Source: Cercis canadensis (lineage: Eukaryota > Streptophyta > Magnoliopsida > Fabales > Fabaceae). From it: a DNA stretch of 64,000 bases. A program made the position numbers and the translations under genes. This document shows, piece by piece, positions 1 through 27,594 of this stretch. Position 1 is the stretch's first letter, and every line of letters starts with the position of its first letter. Under the pieces are notes generated by a model. That model was not told the DNA's origin and ran no database searches. It saw nothing but the letters and a program-made list of their open reading frames with translations. The stretch lies in contig QAOA01006013.1 in the NCBI GenBank assembly GCA_003255065.1, forward strand, positions 869,408-933,407, read 5' to 3'.

Positions 1-213
1 CCTCTTGCTATTTTAACTGCATGTTCTCAAATTCTATGGGTCAATACTCATTACGCTATATGTTCTAATATGAATTTCCATGTTAACAGTATATTTCGAA
101 AGCCTTTAATTAGATGTTTTATTTTAGATGCTTATCCAATTCGCTGAAGAGTTTTATGTGCTTCTTGTAATCTTTCTTTACTCATTGAATTATATTTCCC
201 AATTCTTTTCCAG
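1..213 (+). other. Probable intron remnant upstream of PRMT6 exon piece
   Basis: This stretch is AT-rich and has no coding signal. It ends in a pyrimidine-rich tract and CAG at 211-213, which reads as a 3' splice site for the PRMT6-like exon that follows. I infer it is the intron of that gene or gene fragment; the window starts inside it. Confidence 0.4.
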
Positions 214-386
214 CGCCACAGCATGGTTTTGCATTTTGGTTTGATGTTGAATTTAATGGGCCTACAATATCACAAACCAACCATCAGCCCTCAACTTTGA
301 TGGCTGACAACCATCCAGAGGATGGTAGTCAGAGAAAAAAACGGACGAATCCAAACGAAGCACTGGTTTTTTCCACCGCACTATAG
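214..386 (+). pseudogene. PRMT6: PRMT6-like exon fragment (protein arginine methyltransferase), truncated
   Basis: Read from 216, the frame gives PQHGFAFWFDVEFNGP, then DGSQRKKRTNPNEALVFSTA. This resembles the C-terminal beta-barrel region of plant PRMT6, a type I arginine methyltransferase that uses S-adenosylmethionine. The frame opens directly after a good 3' splice site (CAG at 211-213). Similarity stops near 380 and an in-frame TAG follows at 384-386. At that point the sequence switches to a PPR-type reading in another frame. The rest of the gene would have to lie left of the window, and its 3' part is missing here. Family assignment is from recalled sequence similarity; that it is a broken copy is inferred. 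Confidence 0.6.
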
Positions 387-520
387 AATATGCCCACCAA
401 ATGTTTGCTCATATTGCTGAACCAGACACTTTCCTGTGGAACACCATGCTCAGGGGCTCAACTCTGAGCTCAAACCCTGTAAATGCAATTGCGCTCTATA
501 CCCAAATGCACCGAGAAGTA
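377..520 (+). pseudogene. Pentatricopeptide repeat (PPR) protein fragment
   Basis: The frame through 401 reads TIEYAHQMFAHIAEPDTFLW, then NTMLRGSTLSSNPVNAIALY and TQM. This is a typical plant PPR pattern (A-x-x-M/V-F...P-D-x-F-x-W-N-x-M-L-R-G...A-L-x-L-Y-x-Q-M), covering about one to one and a half repeats near the start of an E/DYW-class protein. It begins abruptly where the PRMT6-like frame ends and loses similarity after about 515. Intact PPR genes are hundreds of residues long, so this is a fragment. PPR proteins act in organelle RNA processing; no function is expected here. Confidence 0.7.
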
Positions 521-2064
521 AGAGAGAGACCAACGTTTGCGAATGAAGGAGAAGCGCCGCTGCAATTGCGAAAGAATGAGAAAGATAGTGAAAAACGGCG
601 TCGTATTGGTGGGCTGGTTATTTCGGGCAATGTCATGGCATTTCACAGTGCCATGTCATATTTTAACAGTACATGTCATCAACTCCGTGAGTGTTATAAG
701 CGGCAGTTCGACGGAAAGACTTGATTGAAGTAAAACATTAAAATGAATGACTAAATTGATAACAAAATCTATTCAAAAACAAAATTGATAGCGCTGGCAA
801 AAGTGACGACAAAATTAATAAAAATATTACTTTATCAAGAAAACTAATTAGATTATGTATGATGTATATACGGGCAATAACTTTTACTTTTTATGAAAAA
901 AAAAATGCTGGTCATGTCTTGGTCTTGGTATCTATATATTTTTATGGTAAGTTTTTTGGGTTATCAAGATGGGCATGCCACTTGCCAAGTGAGACCTCAT
1001 CTCTCTCCCTCTCCTCCTAACATGAGATATAGAGAGAGCTCAGTGAATTTAATTAATTGTTCCTCATGAATTATATTATAAATCTAGAAGCTGGTTATGA
1101 AAAAAAAAATTACAATAATTGAATGATTCCACAAGTTGAAATCCCAAAAACTAAAAGCAAAATAAAATGCTTAAGAATTAGGAGGATAGAACCATGGACT
1201 TGGTTATTTAATGGAACACGTCAACCGATTTTATATTTTTTTGCTCAAAACGTCAACCGATTTTGTTAGTTCTCGCCTTCTCGGTAACTCTCACAAGGTT
1301 TCAACAGGCAGCCGGGTACGCTGAATAGTCAAGTCCACAACGAAAATATGGAAACCTTGTATACCCAAATCCCGCAACTACAACTTAATTACATAAAACA
1401 AGGTTATTAGAAAGAAAAAAAATATGTGGGACAATTTTGGTTGGTCAGTCCACTAGTTCCGTGTGTGTCTACCTAAACCACCAAGTACAACCCCAACATG
1501 CAAAAAAGCAACCAAATCCCGTGANGTTCCTCATGAATTATATTATAAATCTAGAAGCTGGTTATGAAAAAAAAATTACAATAATTGAATGATTCCACAA
1601 GTTGAAATCCCAAAAACTAAAAGCAAAATAAAATGCTTAAGAATTAGGAGGATAGAACCATGGACTAGGTTATTTAATGGAACACGTCAACCGATTTTAT
1701 ATTTTTTTGCTCAAAACGTCAACCGATTTTGTTAGTTCTCGCCCTCTCGGTAACTCTCACAAGGTTTCAACAGGCAGCCGGGTACGCTGAATAGTCAAGT
1801 CCACAACGAAAATATGGAAACCTTGTATACCCAAATCCCGCAACTACAACTTAATTACATAAAACAAGGTTATTAGAAAGAAAAAAAATATGTGGGACAA
1901 TTTTGGTTGGTCAGTCCACTAGTTCCGTGTGTGTCTACCTAAACCACCAAGTACAACCCCAACATGCAAAAAAGCAACCAAATCCCGTGAGCCCGCTACT
2001 GACTCTATCTCGGCCTAACCAACTATCCTCCCCCCCCTCTCTCCTCTCTCTTTTTCTCTCTCTC
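521..2064. other. Intergenic region with GeBP promoter and an artefactual duplication
   Basis: No gene is supported here. The part at about 610-830 has the style of a plant DNA-transposon end (blocks such as 'atgactaaattgataac' and 'gccatgtcat') resembling the element arms at 24.4 and 26.6 kb, but the match is weak. Segment 1059-1524 is repeated almost exactly at 1526-1990 with a single N between, probably an assembly artefact. A CT-rich tract at about 2030-2064 (pyrimidine patch, 5' leader type) directly precedes the GeBP start codon. Confidence 0.5.
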
Positions 2065-3267
2065 ATGGCATCAGAGCAAGACGACACCGTTTTCCCCGAA
2101 GAAGACCTCGACGACGACGATGATGAATCTCAGGAGGACGAAGAAGACGACGACGACGATGACGATGTTTTAGGTGAAGCCGAGGACGATGAAGAGAACG
2201 AAGCTTCTCCTTCCACCTCATCCGCTCTTGCCGTCGCCGGCGATTCTGCCGCCGCAGTTACAGTCGCCGTGCCGGCTTCAGGTATCTCAAACGGAGAGAA
2301 CGCCCCAATTTCGGCGGCCACCGCCACTACAATTGTCGTCTCTGATTCCTCCGATCCAAAACGGCAGCGAATTGAACAAAGCGAAGAGAAAAAGCCTTTG
2401 GACGATTCGCGGAGACTGTTTCAGCGTCTTTGGACCGACGAGGATGAGATCGAGCTTCTGCAGGGTTTCCTTGACTACACGACGCAACGAGGATCCTCCC
2501 ATCACAACGACACGGCTCTGTTCTACGATCAAATCAAGTCCAAGCTTCAGCTCGATTTCAACAAGAACCAGCTTGTGGAGAAGCTCCGAAGGTTGAAGAA
2601 AAAGTACCGGAATGTCTTGAACAAGATTAGCTCAGGTAAAGAATTCTCGTTCAAAAGCCCTCATGATCAAGCCACCTTCGAAATTTCTCGCAAGATCTGG
2701 AGCAATATGGGTCAAATTGGCGGTGCCGTCGAGGACAATGCGCTGGAAGACGACGAAATCAACCCTAACCCGAACCCTAATTTTAATCACTCAATCGTGA
2801 AGAATGAGGTAATTATGGGGAATTCTGCGGAGAAGAGAACCCCGTCGTCACGGAAGCGGTCACGGTCTCGATCAGGGATGAGAAGCGATGAGAAGAATGA
2901 TGGGTTAGCGTCAAACAAAGATTATAATTGTGTTAGTAATACTAATAGTAATTATAACAATAACCATAGCATTCCCAGTGTGATTGAGGAGACGATGAGA
3001 AGTTGTTTATCGCCATTATTCAAGGAGCTAATGACTAGTGCCATGGGCGGCCCGTTTGGGGCAAGAGGGTTTGGAGGATTGGCATTGAATCCTATGCCTC
3101 TCAGTTTCGGCGGGCCGTCCATGCTCAATTTCGCAAGTGGAGAAGCGGTGGATGACAAATGGAGGAAGCAACAGATTTTGGAGTTGGAGGTTTACTCCAA
3201 GCGATTGGAGCTTGTGCAGGATCAGATCAAGGCTGCTCTGGAGGAGTTGCGTTCAAATGGAGGATAA
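2065..3267 (+). CDS. GLABROUS1 enhancer-binding protein family (GeBP/STOREKEEPER-like) DNA-binding protein
   Basis: This single-exon gene encodes 400 aa. The N-terminus (about residues 5-55) is strongly acidic, with long Asp/Glu runs, followed by an Ala/Ser/Thr-rich linker. Residues about 115-213 form the DUF573/GeBP domain, a divergent trihelix-like DNA-binding domain, with the landmarks RLFQRLWTDEDEIELLQGFL, then KNQLVEKLRRLKKKYRN and ATFEISRKIW. A short basic Ser/Arg stretch (about 255-275) may be a nuclear signal. The C-terminal 40 residues are helical, with the conserved family tail KWRKQQILELEVYSKRLELV. Members are plant nuclear transcriptional regulators acting in trichome, cytokinin or defence pathways; which one this is cannot be told. 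An in-frame ATG at 1903 would add 54 residues, but that stretch is pyrimidine-rich leader of low coding quality. I therefore chose 2065 (MASEQDD), right after the CT-rich tract. Confidence 0.88.
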   Translation: MASEQDDTVFPEEDLDDDDDESQEDEEDDDDDDDVLGEAEDDEENEASPSTSSALAVAGDSAAAVTVAVPASGISNGENAPISAATATTIVVSDSSDPKRQRIEQSEEKKPLDDSRRLFQRLWTDEDEIELLQGFLDYTTQRGSSHHNDTALFYDQIKSKLQLDFNKNQLVEKLRRLKKKYRNVLNKISSGKEFSFKSPHDQATFEISRKIWSNMGQIGGAVEDNALEDDEINPNPNPNFNHSIVKNEVIMGNSAEKRTPSSRKRSRSRSGMRSDEKNDGLASNKDYNCVSNTNSNYNNNHSIPSVIEETMRSCLSPLFKELMTSAMGGPFGARGFGGLALNPMPLSFGGPSMLNFASGEAVDDKWRKQQILELEVYSKRLELVQDQIKAALEELRSNGG

Positions 3268-4753
3268 CCAAAGTTTTTACTTTGAATCTGATGGGTTCTT
3301 TTATTTTTATTTTCTTAAAAAAAAAAACTAGTATGTGATTGGAATTCTTCCTCTCTCTCTGTCTTCACATTTTCTTCACAAAGATCTGCATGATAATTGA
3401 TCAATGGTTGTTAGTTTAGCTAGTAACTCTTCAATTTTTATATTGTGTTGATTTCATAGATTAACTGTTGAATAAAATGCTCTAGTCTTTAGCCTTGGGT
3501 TGATTTTCTTGTATGACCATTATCTGTTCTCATACATGTACAGATTGAAATTAACAGCATCACGCCCTTGTATCATTATATGCAGTTAACCATGCAATGG
3601 CCAGTTCTGTATTTTTGAACATTCTTATGGAAAGGGTTACTTTTTTTTATTCAAATTGCATGTACTTTCCCATTTCTTCTCTTGTTTGCTGGTTTGTTTT
3701 TTGTAATATGGTGGGATAGTCGTAATAGTATATTTCAATCAATTCTGAGATGGCATTTCCAATGATTTCCTAATTTATAACATATCCTGCAATATTTTTT
3801 TTTCAATGGGAGATATCTTTCAATGATACACGTAAAAGATGTTGAACTTTGTCGCTTAATGAGAAATAGTTTGTTCTCTGACCTAGGGGTAGATGACACC
3901 AAAAAAAATAAAAAGGTTTTTCCCCCTCAATTGAAAGGTAAGTGTTCTGCTAAACATTCACGTGTCTACATGCTTTTACGCCTGGGTTTTGCTAAGCAAC
4001 CATAACTGAGTAACAGTGAATGATTATGGCTTTTTATATACTTTGTCGCAATGTGAGTTATATTGATTCACTGTAATGACATATTTCATTACAGTGAAAT
4101 TTAGATTAAATCTAAACAGTATGTAAATAATCATAGGGTAGGATAGAACGGAAGTATAAACATCTGAAATGGGAGGTTTTTTCCCGTATATGATTGAAGT
4201 TGTAGCCCAATACAATAACCTGCGAAATCTCAAGTGGGTAGCCAATTAAATTATTGCTCACCAATTTTCTTCTTTGAAAGTTTTTCATTGATTTAGACAA
4301 TTTTTTTAAGGATTTATGTTCAAAATTTATCGATTGCAATAAAGGAAAAATAGAACGATAAAGAGGAAAAGGAGAAAGGAAAATGATAAGTTGTAGTAGT
4401 GGTTTTACTCGCTAACATGTAGTCGTATTTGTATTGTATGTATTAATCCAGCAGTGTATGATTATTAGGAGGACAATGCCTTTCGGGCCCCAAGTCCAAA
4501 TTATTGATTTTGAATGGACCCAGATCCAAACCCAACAGGATAAGCCCAATACGAGTGACTTCGAGTGTAATCAAAGAAATCAACACAAGTTTGGCTACCT
4601 TATCCAAGTGCCTTGCAAATACTCATATGCTATGGTCTTCCATGGATCCCTTTCATTTCTCCTCCACCCAGACAACACAACACCATCAGTTCACGGCTTC
4701 CGGAGGATCCTCAACTCTGAAAGGAAAAGGAAGAAGCACCCTCATTCATAGCA
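3268..4753. other. Intergenic, GeBP 3' side to RBD1 promoter
   Basis: AT-rich sequence without a supported gene. The first few hundred bases presumably hold the GeBP 3' UTR; 3468-3473 (AATAAA) fits a polyadenylation signal. The bases around 4480-4560 contain GGGCCC and GCCCA elements like those of plant promoters, fitting the promoter of the rubredoxin gene that follows. Confidence 0.4.
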
Positions 4754-5365
4754 ATGGCTTGTGCAGCCCCAAGATCAGCTTTCTCTTTCCACCTCTCAAC
4801 CTCTTTCTCCCAAATTCACCCTCCCAAACCCAAACTTCATTTTACCAATCCATCTCTCCTACCCAAAAGCCTCTCCAACTCACACTTGCAAAAACGCTCA
4901 AATCCCCGAAAATTCACTATAAACTCCATTGACGTCTCAAAAGAAGATAAACCCACTTTAGAGCAGCCTGATTCAGCTTCACCCACCTCTTCTTTCCCGT
5001 ACCAAGATCAAGAATCTGAAAATATCGATAAGCGTCGCCTCGAAGAGAAATTTGCTGTCCTCAATACTGGAATCTACGAATGCCGATCCTGTGGGTACAA
5101 ATACGATGAGGCTGTGGGTGATCCCTCTTATCCGATTCCGCCTGGATTTCAGTTTGAGAAGTTACCAGATGACTGGCGCTGCCCAACGTGTGGAGCGGCC
5201 AAGAGTTTCTTTGAGAGTAAAAGCGTTGAGATTGCTGGGTTTGCCCAGAACCAGCAGTTTGGACTTGGTGGTAATTCTCTTACTTCTGGCCAGAAGACTG
5301 TGCTTATATATGGGACCTTGTTATTTTTCTTTGCACTGTTTCTGAGTGGCTACTTTCTACAATAG
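4754..5365 (+). CDS. RBD1: Plastid membrane-anchored rubredoxin (RBD1-like)
   Basis: This intronless gene encodes 203 aa. Residues 1 to about 55 are Ser/Pro/Lys-rich and poor in acids, as expected of a chloroplast transit peptide. Residues 108-152 are a rubredoxin iron site with two C-x2-C pairs, Cys110/Cys113 (YECRSCGY) and Cys143/Cys146 ([10 protein letters not shown]), which ligate one iron ion. Residues about 182-202 ([20 protein letters not shown]) are a single C-terminal membrane segment, placing the iron domain at the thylakoid surface. Plant and algal RBD1 proteins have this layout and are needed for photosystem II assembly. The plastid paralogue with a PDZ domain (ENH1 type) is excluded because no PDZ is present. 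The start at 4754 is the first ATG giving a transit peptide. The gene converges with XRN4. Confidence 0.88.
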   Translation: MACAAPRSAFSFHLSTSFSQIHPPKPKLHFTNPSLLPKSLSNSHLQKRSNPRKFTINSIDVSKEDKPTLEQPDSASPTSSFPYQDQESENIDKRRLEEKFAVLNTGIYECRSCGYKYDEAVGDPSYPIPPGFQFEKLPDDWRCPTCGAAKSFFESKSVEIAGFAQNQQFGLGGNSLTSGQKTVLIYGTLLFFFALFLSGYFLQ

Positions 5366-6645
5366 TACAATAGTTGATGAGGTAACTTCTTCAAAGTTTT
5401 TTTCTTTTTTTTGGTCAACTTAAAAGTTCTGTATATCTTTTTTTTTTTCCCCCGTTTTAAGTGTGGAGGGTGTGTGTTGGATGATGTGTATTACTGCTGT
5501 GATATATTCAGCTTATTTGAGTATTTGAAAGTTGTAATTTTAACATTAAAATGTGGCTGAATCCAAAAAGAATTTTGCAATGCTTTGTTATTAATATGCT
5601 AATGTAGTCAGGAGCAAAGTATCCTAGCGAAGATCCAAAGCATACTGATGAATGTAATTTTTTTTTCTGCATGCCACGATTAAAAAGAATTTCAGCCAAT
5701 GCCAAGCGTGTTTTGATAGTTCAAAATAATGAAAACACCTTCATTATTGCAAGATAAGATGCTTTGCGATTATGATGCCTAACGTAACATGCTTCGGCGA
5801 TGCCCAACTCCAACTCGGCGGCAATCCAAAGTAACGAGTTTGTATAATACAAACAGGGACATAGAGAACTTTTGTATATTAAGTAATCCACATGGCATAT
5901 CCATTGAGATAATGCCCCAATCATTCTATTGCTCATTACCCTTGATTCATCTAGTGGAACATGTGGAATTGTCACAGCAGCTGCTTTGTATCTAGACCCA
6001 TATACGACTGATATTGCGCATGAAAATTCAATGAAATTATCCATCAACATTCCATCTGCCGCCAAAAATTAAGAATAAAATGAAGGAAATTTATTCACAT
6101 CGGGTATGGTACAAGTTCAAAGAGTTCATGAGCCCTATGGTTTACATGTACAACACACTCCCCGACCCTCCCCTACCCTCATGCCATGGACAACCAAAAT
6201 CAGCAATTATGCCGATCCCTACCCACGTATTGTGTTTTAAATTGTACATTAATAACTTAATGTTTCCCATCCACCCACCGATACCAGCTGCATGACTGTC
6301 AATTTACAAATTGAAAAAGCAAGAAAAATTGCAAATGCCATATAGCTCTTGCGCCTTTCCAATTGGTATAACCTAGAAAGCCATCTAGGGAAGTGCCTTG
6401 TCTATGAAGGCAGAACACCGCAGCACCTTCACTGTGAAGGTTAGTGTTACAGAAAACATTGACCAAATGTTGCTCAGCAGATCATAGTCAGGTTTAAAAC
6501 TTCTTTTTGATGGCACCCCCAAACTCAATTGATCATTGAACTCTGATTATCATATAAATGGACGGCATCCCTAATTAGAGAAATGGGCAGAGTAAAATGC
6601 AGGGGCACCTCAGACACAACGGTAAATAAAAATCCACAACAATCA
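5366..6645. other. Convergent intergenic region, RBD1 and XRN4 3' ends
   Basis: Nothing coding is supported. This is the shared 3' flank of the convergent RBD1 (+) and XRN4 (-) genes and should contain both 3' UTRs. A 114-codon open frame on the minus strand (6065-5721) resembles no family I know. Confidence 0.45.
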
Positions 6646-23729
<17,084 letters not shown>

Positions 23730-24371
23730 ATTTCCGGCTCGGTTCGGTCCGGTTCAGAAACGATCTGAGAGAAGAGGAAAATAAGACAGGGAGTTCGAGA
23801 TCTGTGTTGGCGTTTAGAATGTACGGGCGACTGCAAGGAGCCGCCTCCTTCTTGGGACGATAATGCCCTTCTAATGCACCGTTTCGACTCGGATGGAGGC
23901 AGGCAGGCTGCTACACCTAAACCCATCCCTTAACATTTTAGGAAATTGAGGTAGAGGTTCGGATCTTTAGTTAAAAAAATAGTTAATTATTTTTTTTAAA
24001 TTATTTTTTTAATGTACTTTAATTTTTTTAATTTATTTTTAGTATCATTTTAATATTTAAATAATTACTTTATATGTTAAATTAATTTTTTAATAATTAT
24101 TTATGGTTATATTTTTAGTTTTTACGGATGACTACAAATTTAGTTGATAGAGTAATTATCTAATGGGTAAAGTGATACAAAATATAAATTAGAGATAAAA
24201 CAAATATTTAANTGTTGACTTGAAAATTTTTTAAAATATTTTTTTGAAGCTTCTTAGTTATATATTTATATGTGAGATTTTTTTTAGTTATAGGTAGCTA
24301 TTCAAACTGAGAAGAGGATAAGGAGATTAATTTTATGACTATTGAATTATAACTTTTTTCCTTGTATTTAA
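23730..24371. other. XRN4 upstream region and AT-rich spacer
   Basis: The first 200 bases above the XRN4 start are GC-richer and should hold its 5' UTR and promoter. From 23940 on the sequence is very AT-rich with a single N at 24212; no gene is seen. This N shows no flanking duplication. Confidence 0.5.
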
Positions 24372-25296
24372 GAGTAAAACTCATTTTTGGTTCTTAAAAA
24401 ATATTCCTATTGTCACTTTAGTCCTTTTTTTTTGTGCCAATTTAGTCATCTGAGTCTGTTAGTTAAGTTGGATGAAAATTTTCACGTGACACGTTATCAC
24501 TCTCCCTCTGTTTCTCTTTGCTTCACAACTCTAATGGCTGAACCTATGCTAGAAGTTCTGCTCCTAGGCCTTCTGGAACAAGTCAAGGAACACAGAGCAG
24601 CAGCAGTAGCTGCTCTTTCACAAGTTCTAATTGTTGAAAAGAACAAGCAATCACCTGATGCTTCTCCTCGTGGGGTGAGCAGTAGTCCTGGGCATATTTT
24701 GCTATTGTCCTAGTGCATTTTTCTTTTGCATTATAGTGCATTTTTTACTGCTCTGCAAGTCCCATTGTTGTCTACATTGGATGCTTCATCTTCACCATCA
24801 AAGAAATGCAACCTTCCCTTTCTTCCCATCCCAAGTTCAAGACCCACAAGGCTATTTCTTCTTCTTGTACTTTTATCAAATACCTTATCCACACTAAATC
24901 CTTCAAAACAATCATCACCTCCCATACATCACCCAAATCCAATGAACGAATTCACCTAAATCCATTTTGTCACATTGAAATGAATCTAACATATTCTTCA
25001 AATTGATATGGGAATGGAAATGAAAACTTTGATAAACATAAAAGAGAAAGAAACTAGCGAATTATCTAAGGAAAAAGAAAAGCAAATCACAATCACCTTC
25101 CTCTATCTCGATTGCTCTCATTTCACTCATTGATTTGAGTTTTTTTTTTTCTCAAACCCATTATGAATCTTCTCTTTTTCACCCTCCCTCGGTGACTTCC
25201 TTTCTTTTCTGTCTCATTTCTCATTCTATCAATGATTCTCTTCTTCCCCCCTGAAATTTTGTTCACTCTCAAACTTGATTAGAAGGCCTGTAACCA

Positions 25297-25977
25297 ATGT
25301 TGCACCGGGACGTCAAATTTGGCCACGTCCCTGCGGAGGAAACGCAGCTGAGAAAGAGGGGAAGAGAGAGAGAGAGAGAGAGAAGGAGAGAGAGAGGGAG
25401 GGAGGGAAGGGGGGCTGGGGGGTGCTGGGGCAGGGCAAGGACAGGGGTTGAGAGAGAGAGACAAGGAGAGGGAAGGAGGGATGGGTGTAGGGGCAGGGGG
25501 CTGAAACGGAGGAAACGCAGCAGAGAGAGAGAGAGAGAGAGAGATGAAGGGAGGGAAGGGGGGCTGGGGGGTGCTAGGGCAGAGCAAGGACAGAGGCTGA
25601 GAGAGAGAGATAAGGAGAGGGAGGGAGGGAGGGGTGCAGGTGCAGGTGCAGGGGCGCCGAAACATGAGTGAGTGAGTGAGTGAGTGAGTGAGGGAGGGAG
25701 GAAGGGGTTGATTTTTTCTGTTTTTTTTTTATTTAAAAATTGCTAATTGTTTTTTTTTGGTTAATACTTAATATTAATTAGTTATTAAATGTTATTTATT
25801 TGTTAAGAATTAATGATTAATATTTTTTAATGTTTGAGAATTTTAATATTATTTATTTTTTTTATTATTATATATATATATATACACGTGGCGCCCCCGT
25901 ATCCTGTTTTTTTAAAAATTGTTGTACCCACATTTTGTCTCCGTACCGAATATGAGACGCGTCCCCGTGCAACATAA
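25297..25977. mobile_element. Nested MULE-type miniature element with 10-bp target duplication
   Basis: The ends are inverted: left ATGTTGCACCGGGACG, right ACGCGTCCCCGTGCAACAT. It is flanked by the 10-bp direct repeat CCTGTAACCA (25287-25296 and 25978-25987). A 9-11 bp target duplication fits the Mutator group. It sits inside the larger element at 24372-26586, so it is the younger insertion. Its core is the purine-rich tandem repeat at about 25335-25700. Confidence 0.75.
25335..25700 (+). repeat. Purine-rich (GA/GGGA) minisatellite with two long tandem units and (GAGT)n
   Basis: The + strand is almost purely A and G. A unit starting GAGGAAACGCAGC, then (GA)n, GGGGGGCTGGGGGGTGCT and GGGCAG, occurs twice (from about 25336 and from about 25508). 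A GAGT tetranucleotide run follows at 25665-25690. The long open frames on both strands here are by-products of the repeat. Confidence 0.85.
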
Positions 25978-26594
25978 CCTGTAACCATAGTGTTTTCAAT
26001 TTTATTGATGATTTGTTGTTTCATTCAAATTCAGAGCATCATCGAAATTGTAAAGATAATCACAATAGGGTATTTGATTGGCCCTAAATTGGTATTGTTC
26101 ACAATTGAAGATTCTGAATTACTGTGAAAGAAGGATATCCTTTTTGTAATGATTGGACCAATTTGTTTCCGGAAGATTCAAAAGCTAAAACCATATTTAT
26201 GATGTTGCCATCATTCTGTAAAGAACTATTGCTTTTTTTATTATAGACTTGGGCATTCTCAAGTCTTTTTTTTTTTTTTGTATTTCTGTATATTCATGTT
26301 GGGTTCTTTTAGCATTAGCCAAACTTGATCAGAATCCCCTTAAGTTGTAGCAATGGTTCTCATTCTCTCGGTGCTGTTTTCAGCCATTAGAGTTGTGAAG
26401 CAAGAGAAATAGAGTGAGAATGATAACGTGTCACGTGAAAATTTTTGTCCAACCTCACTAATGAATCCAAATAGATAACTAAATTGGCAGATGAAACATA
26501 AATTTAATGACTAAATTGACACAAAAAAAAAAGATACTAAAGTGACAATAGAAGCATTTTTCAAGAATTAAAATTGGGTTTTACGCTTTTTTTA

Positions 26595-26795
26595 ATGTCA
26601 TGTCACATTGCCACATCATCACTTAACATGACACATGAAAATTTCCGTCAAACCTCAATAACAGACCTAGATGGATGACTAAATTGGTAGAAAAAATATA
26701 AATTCAATGACTAAATTGGCACAAAAAATAAATTAGGGATTAAAGTGACAATAAGAACATTTTTCAAGGACAAAAAAAAATTTACTCATATTTAA
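26595..26795. repeat. Additional MULE-type arm, same family as the 24.4-26.6 kb element
   Basis: The blocks 'ttaacatgacacatgaaaat', 'gatgactaaattgg' and 'aaagtgacaataagaacatt' repeat the layout of the right arm immediately to its left, in the same orientation. It looks like a solo or nested end of a related element. Confidence 0.55.
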
Positions 26796-27594
26796 TTATT
26801 ATATTTAGTATATATTATGTTTACAAATATAAATAAAATAATTGAGTAACTCAATTCAAGGATATTTTATTAATTTTATATAATGAATGAATTAAATCAA
26901 TTTTTCAATATTTTTATACCTTTTAATTCATATTCCCCACCATTTTTATTTTACTGTTTTGTTGAGTTAATTTCAAATAGTATTAAGTATACAAATATTA
27001 TAAAGAAAAAGTGAAAAAATTTGGATTTCGTTACTCTTTAAAAACATAGCTCATTTGAATAATACATAAGGAATTTAGAAATTAAACCACATTTAAAAAC
27101 GAATGAATAATTTAAAGTTTTCCCATTATTTTGTTCATGTATTGTTTATATTTAAAAATACAGAGGTTGAAAGAATTAAGGGGGAAAAGTACAATATTTT
27201 TGCAATGCCATTTTGTTTTGATATTTTTCGAGTCGTTACCTTTTTTTACTATGTGTATGTTTGGATTAGATTATAAATAATATTGAGTTTTAAAAGAATT
27301 AATTTTGATAGATGAATGTTTTGACATAAATAAGACTAATATGTGGGATAGCAACACCTAATTCATCAGTCCAAAGAAGGATGTCACTGTACAGGATAGG
27401 GGAAGAACATTCACATTATGGTAGTCTAAGGACTTCGGGTCGTGGCCGAAATTGGGTTGGACATTAAAGGAAGGGTTTAAAACAAGTCGAAGTCGTATGG
27501 CCCCTGCCTTGGCCTACAAGGCCGTGATGGTAAATGTGTGTCAGCCCAGTGTTTATTTAAATAAATTATTAATTAACAATAAAAAATAAGTATA
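26796..27594. other. AT-rich intergenic stretch, nothing recognised
   Basis: Mostly AT-rich sequence. A GC-richer island at about 27400-27540 with 'ttcgggtcgtggccgaaatt' has no reading frame or family I recognise. Confidence 0.4.

Larger units (their letters stand above)
24372..26586. mobile_element. Mutator-like (MULE-type) non-autonomous element with long inverted ends
   Basis: The left arm (24372-24542) and right arm (26379-26586) are long inverted repeats. Both contain the same ordered blocks: 'taaaactcatttttggttct', 'attgtcactttagt', 'caatttagtcat', 'ttttcacgtgacacgttatca' and 'cttcacaactctaatggctg'. Long arms of about 170-200 bp are typical of Mutator-like elements. No transposase is present. 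The interior carries a second element (25297-25977) and a 59-codon frame starting in the left arm (24535) that I do not recognise. Confidence 0.65.

Noticed and set aside
1903-2064. N-terminal extension of the GeBP protein from an upstream in-frame ATG
   Set aside because: The 54 codons are pyrimidine-rich leader sequence with no family similarity, and the ATG lies in the region repeated at 1059-1524. The start at 2065 gives the expected acidic N-terminus.
5721-6065. 114-codon open frame on the minus strand
   Set aside because: No family resemblance, no splice-supported extension, and it lies in the expected 3' UTR zone of two convergent genes.
24212-24212. Single N at 24212 as another duplication join
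   Set aside because: No flanking repeat is visible around it; the same holds for the N at 37546.
25279-25671. Long overlapping open frames on both strands with Arg/Glu/Gly- and Pro/Leu/Ser-rich products
   Set aside because: They are forced by the GA/GGGA minisatellite, which has no stop codons in either strand's frame; no real protein is indicated.
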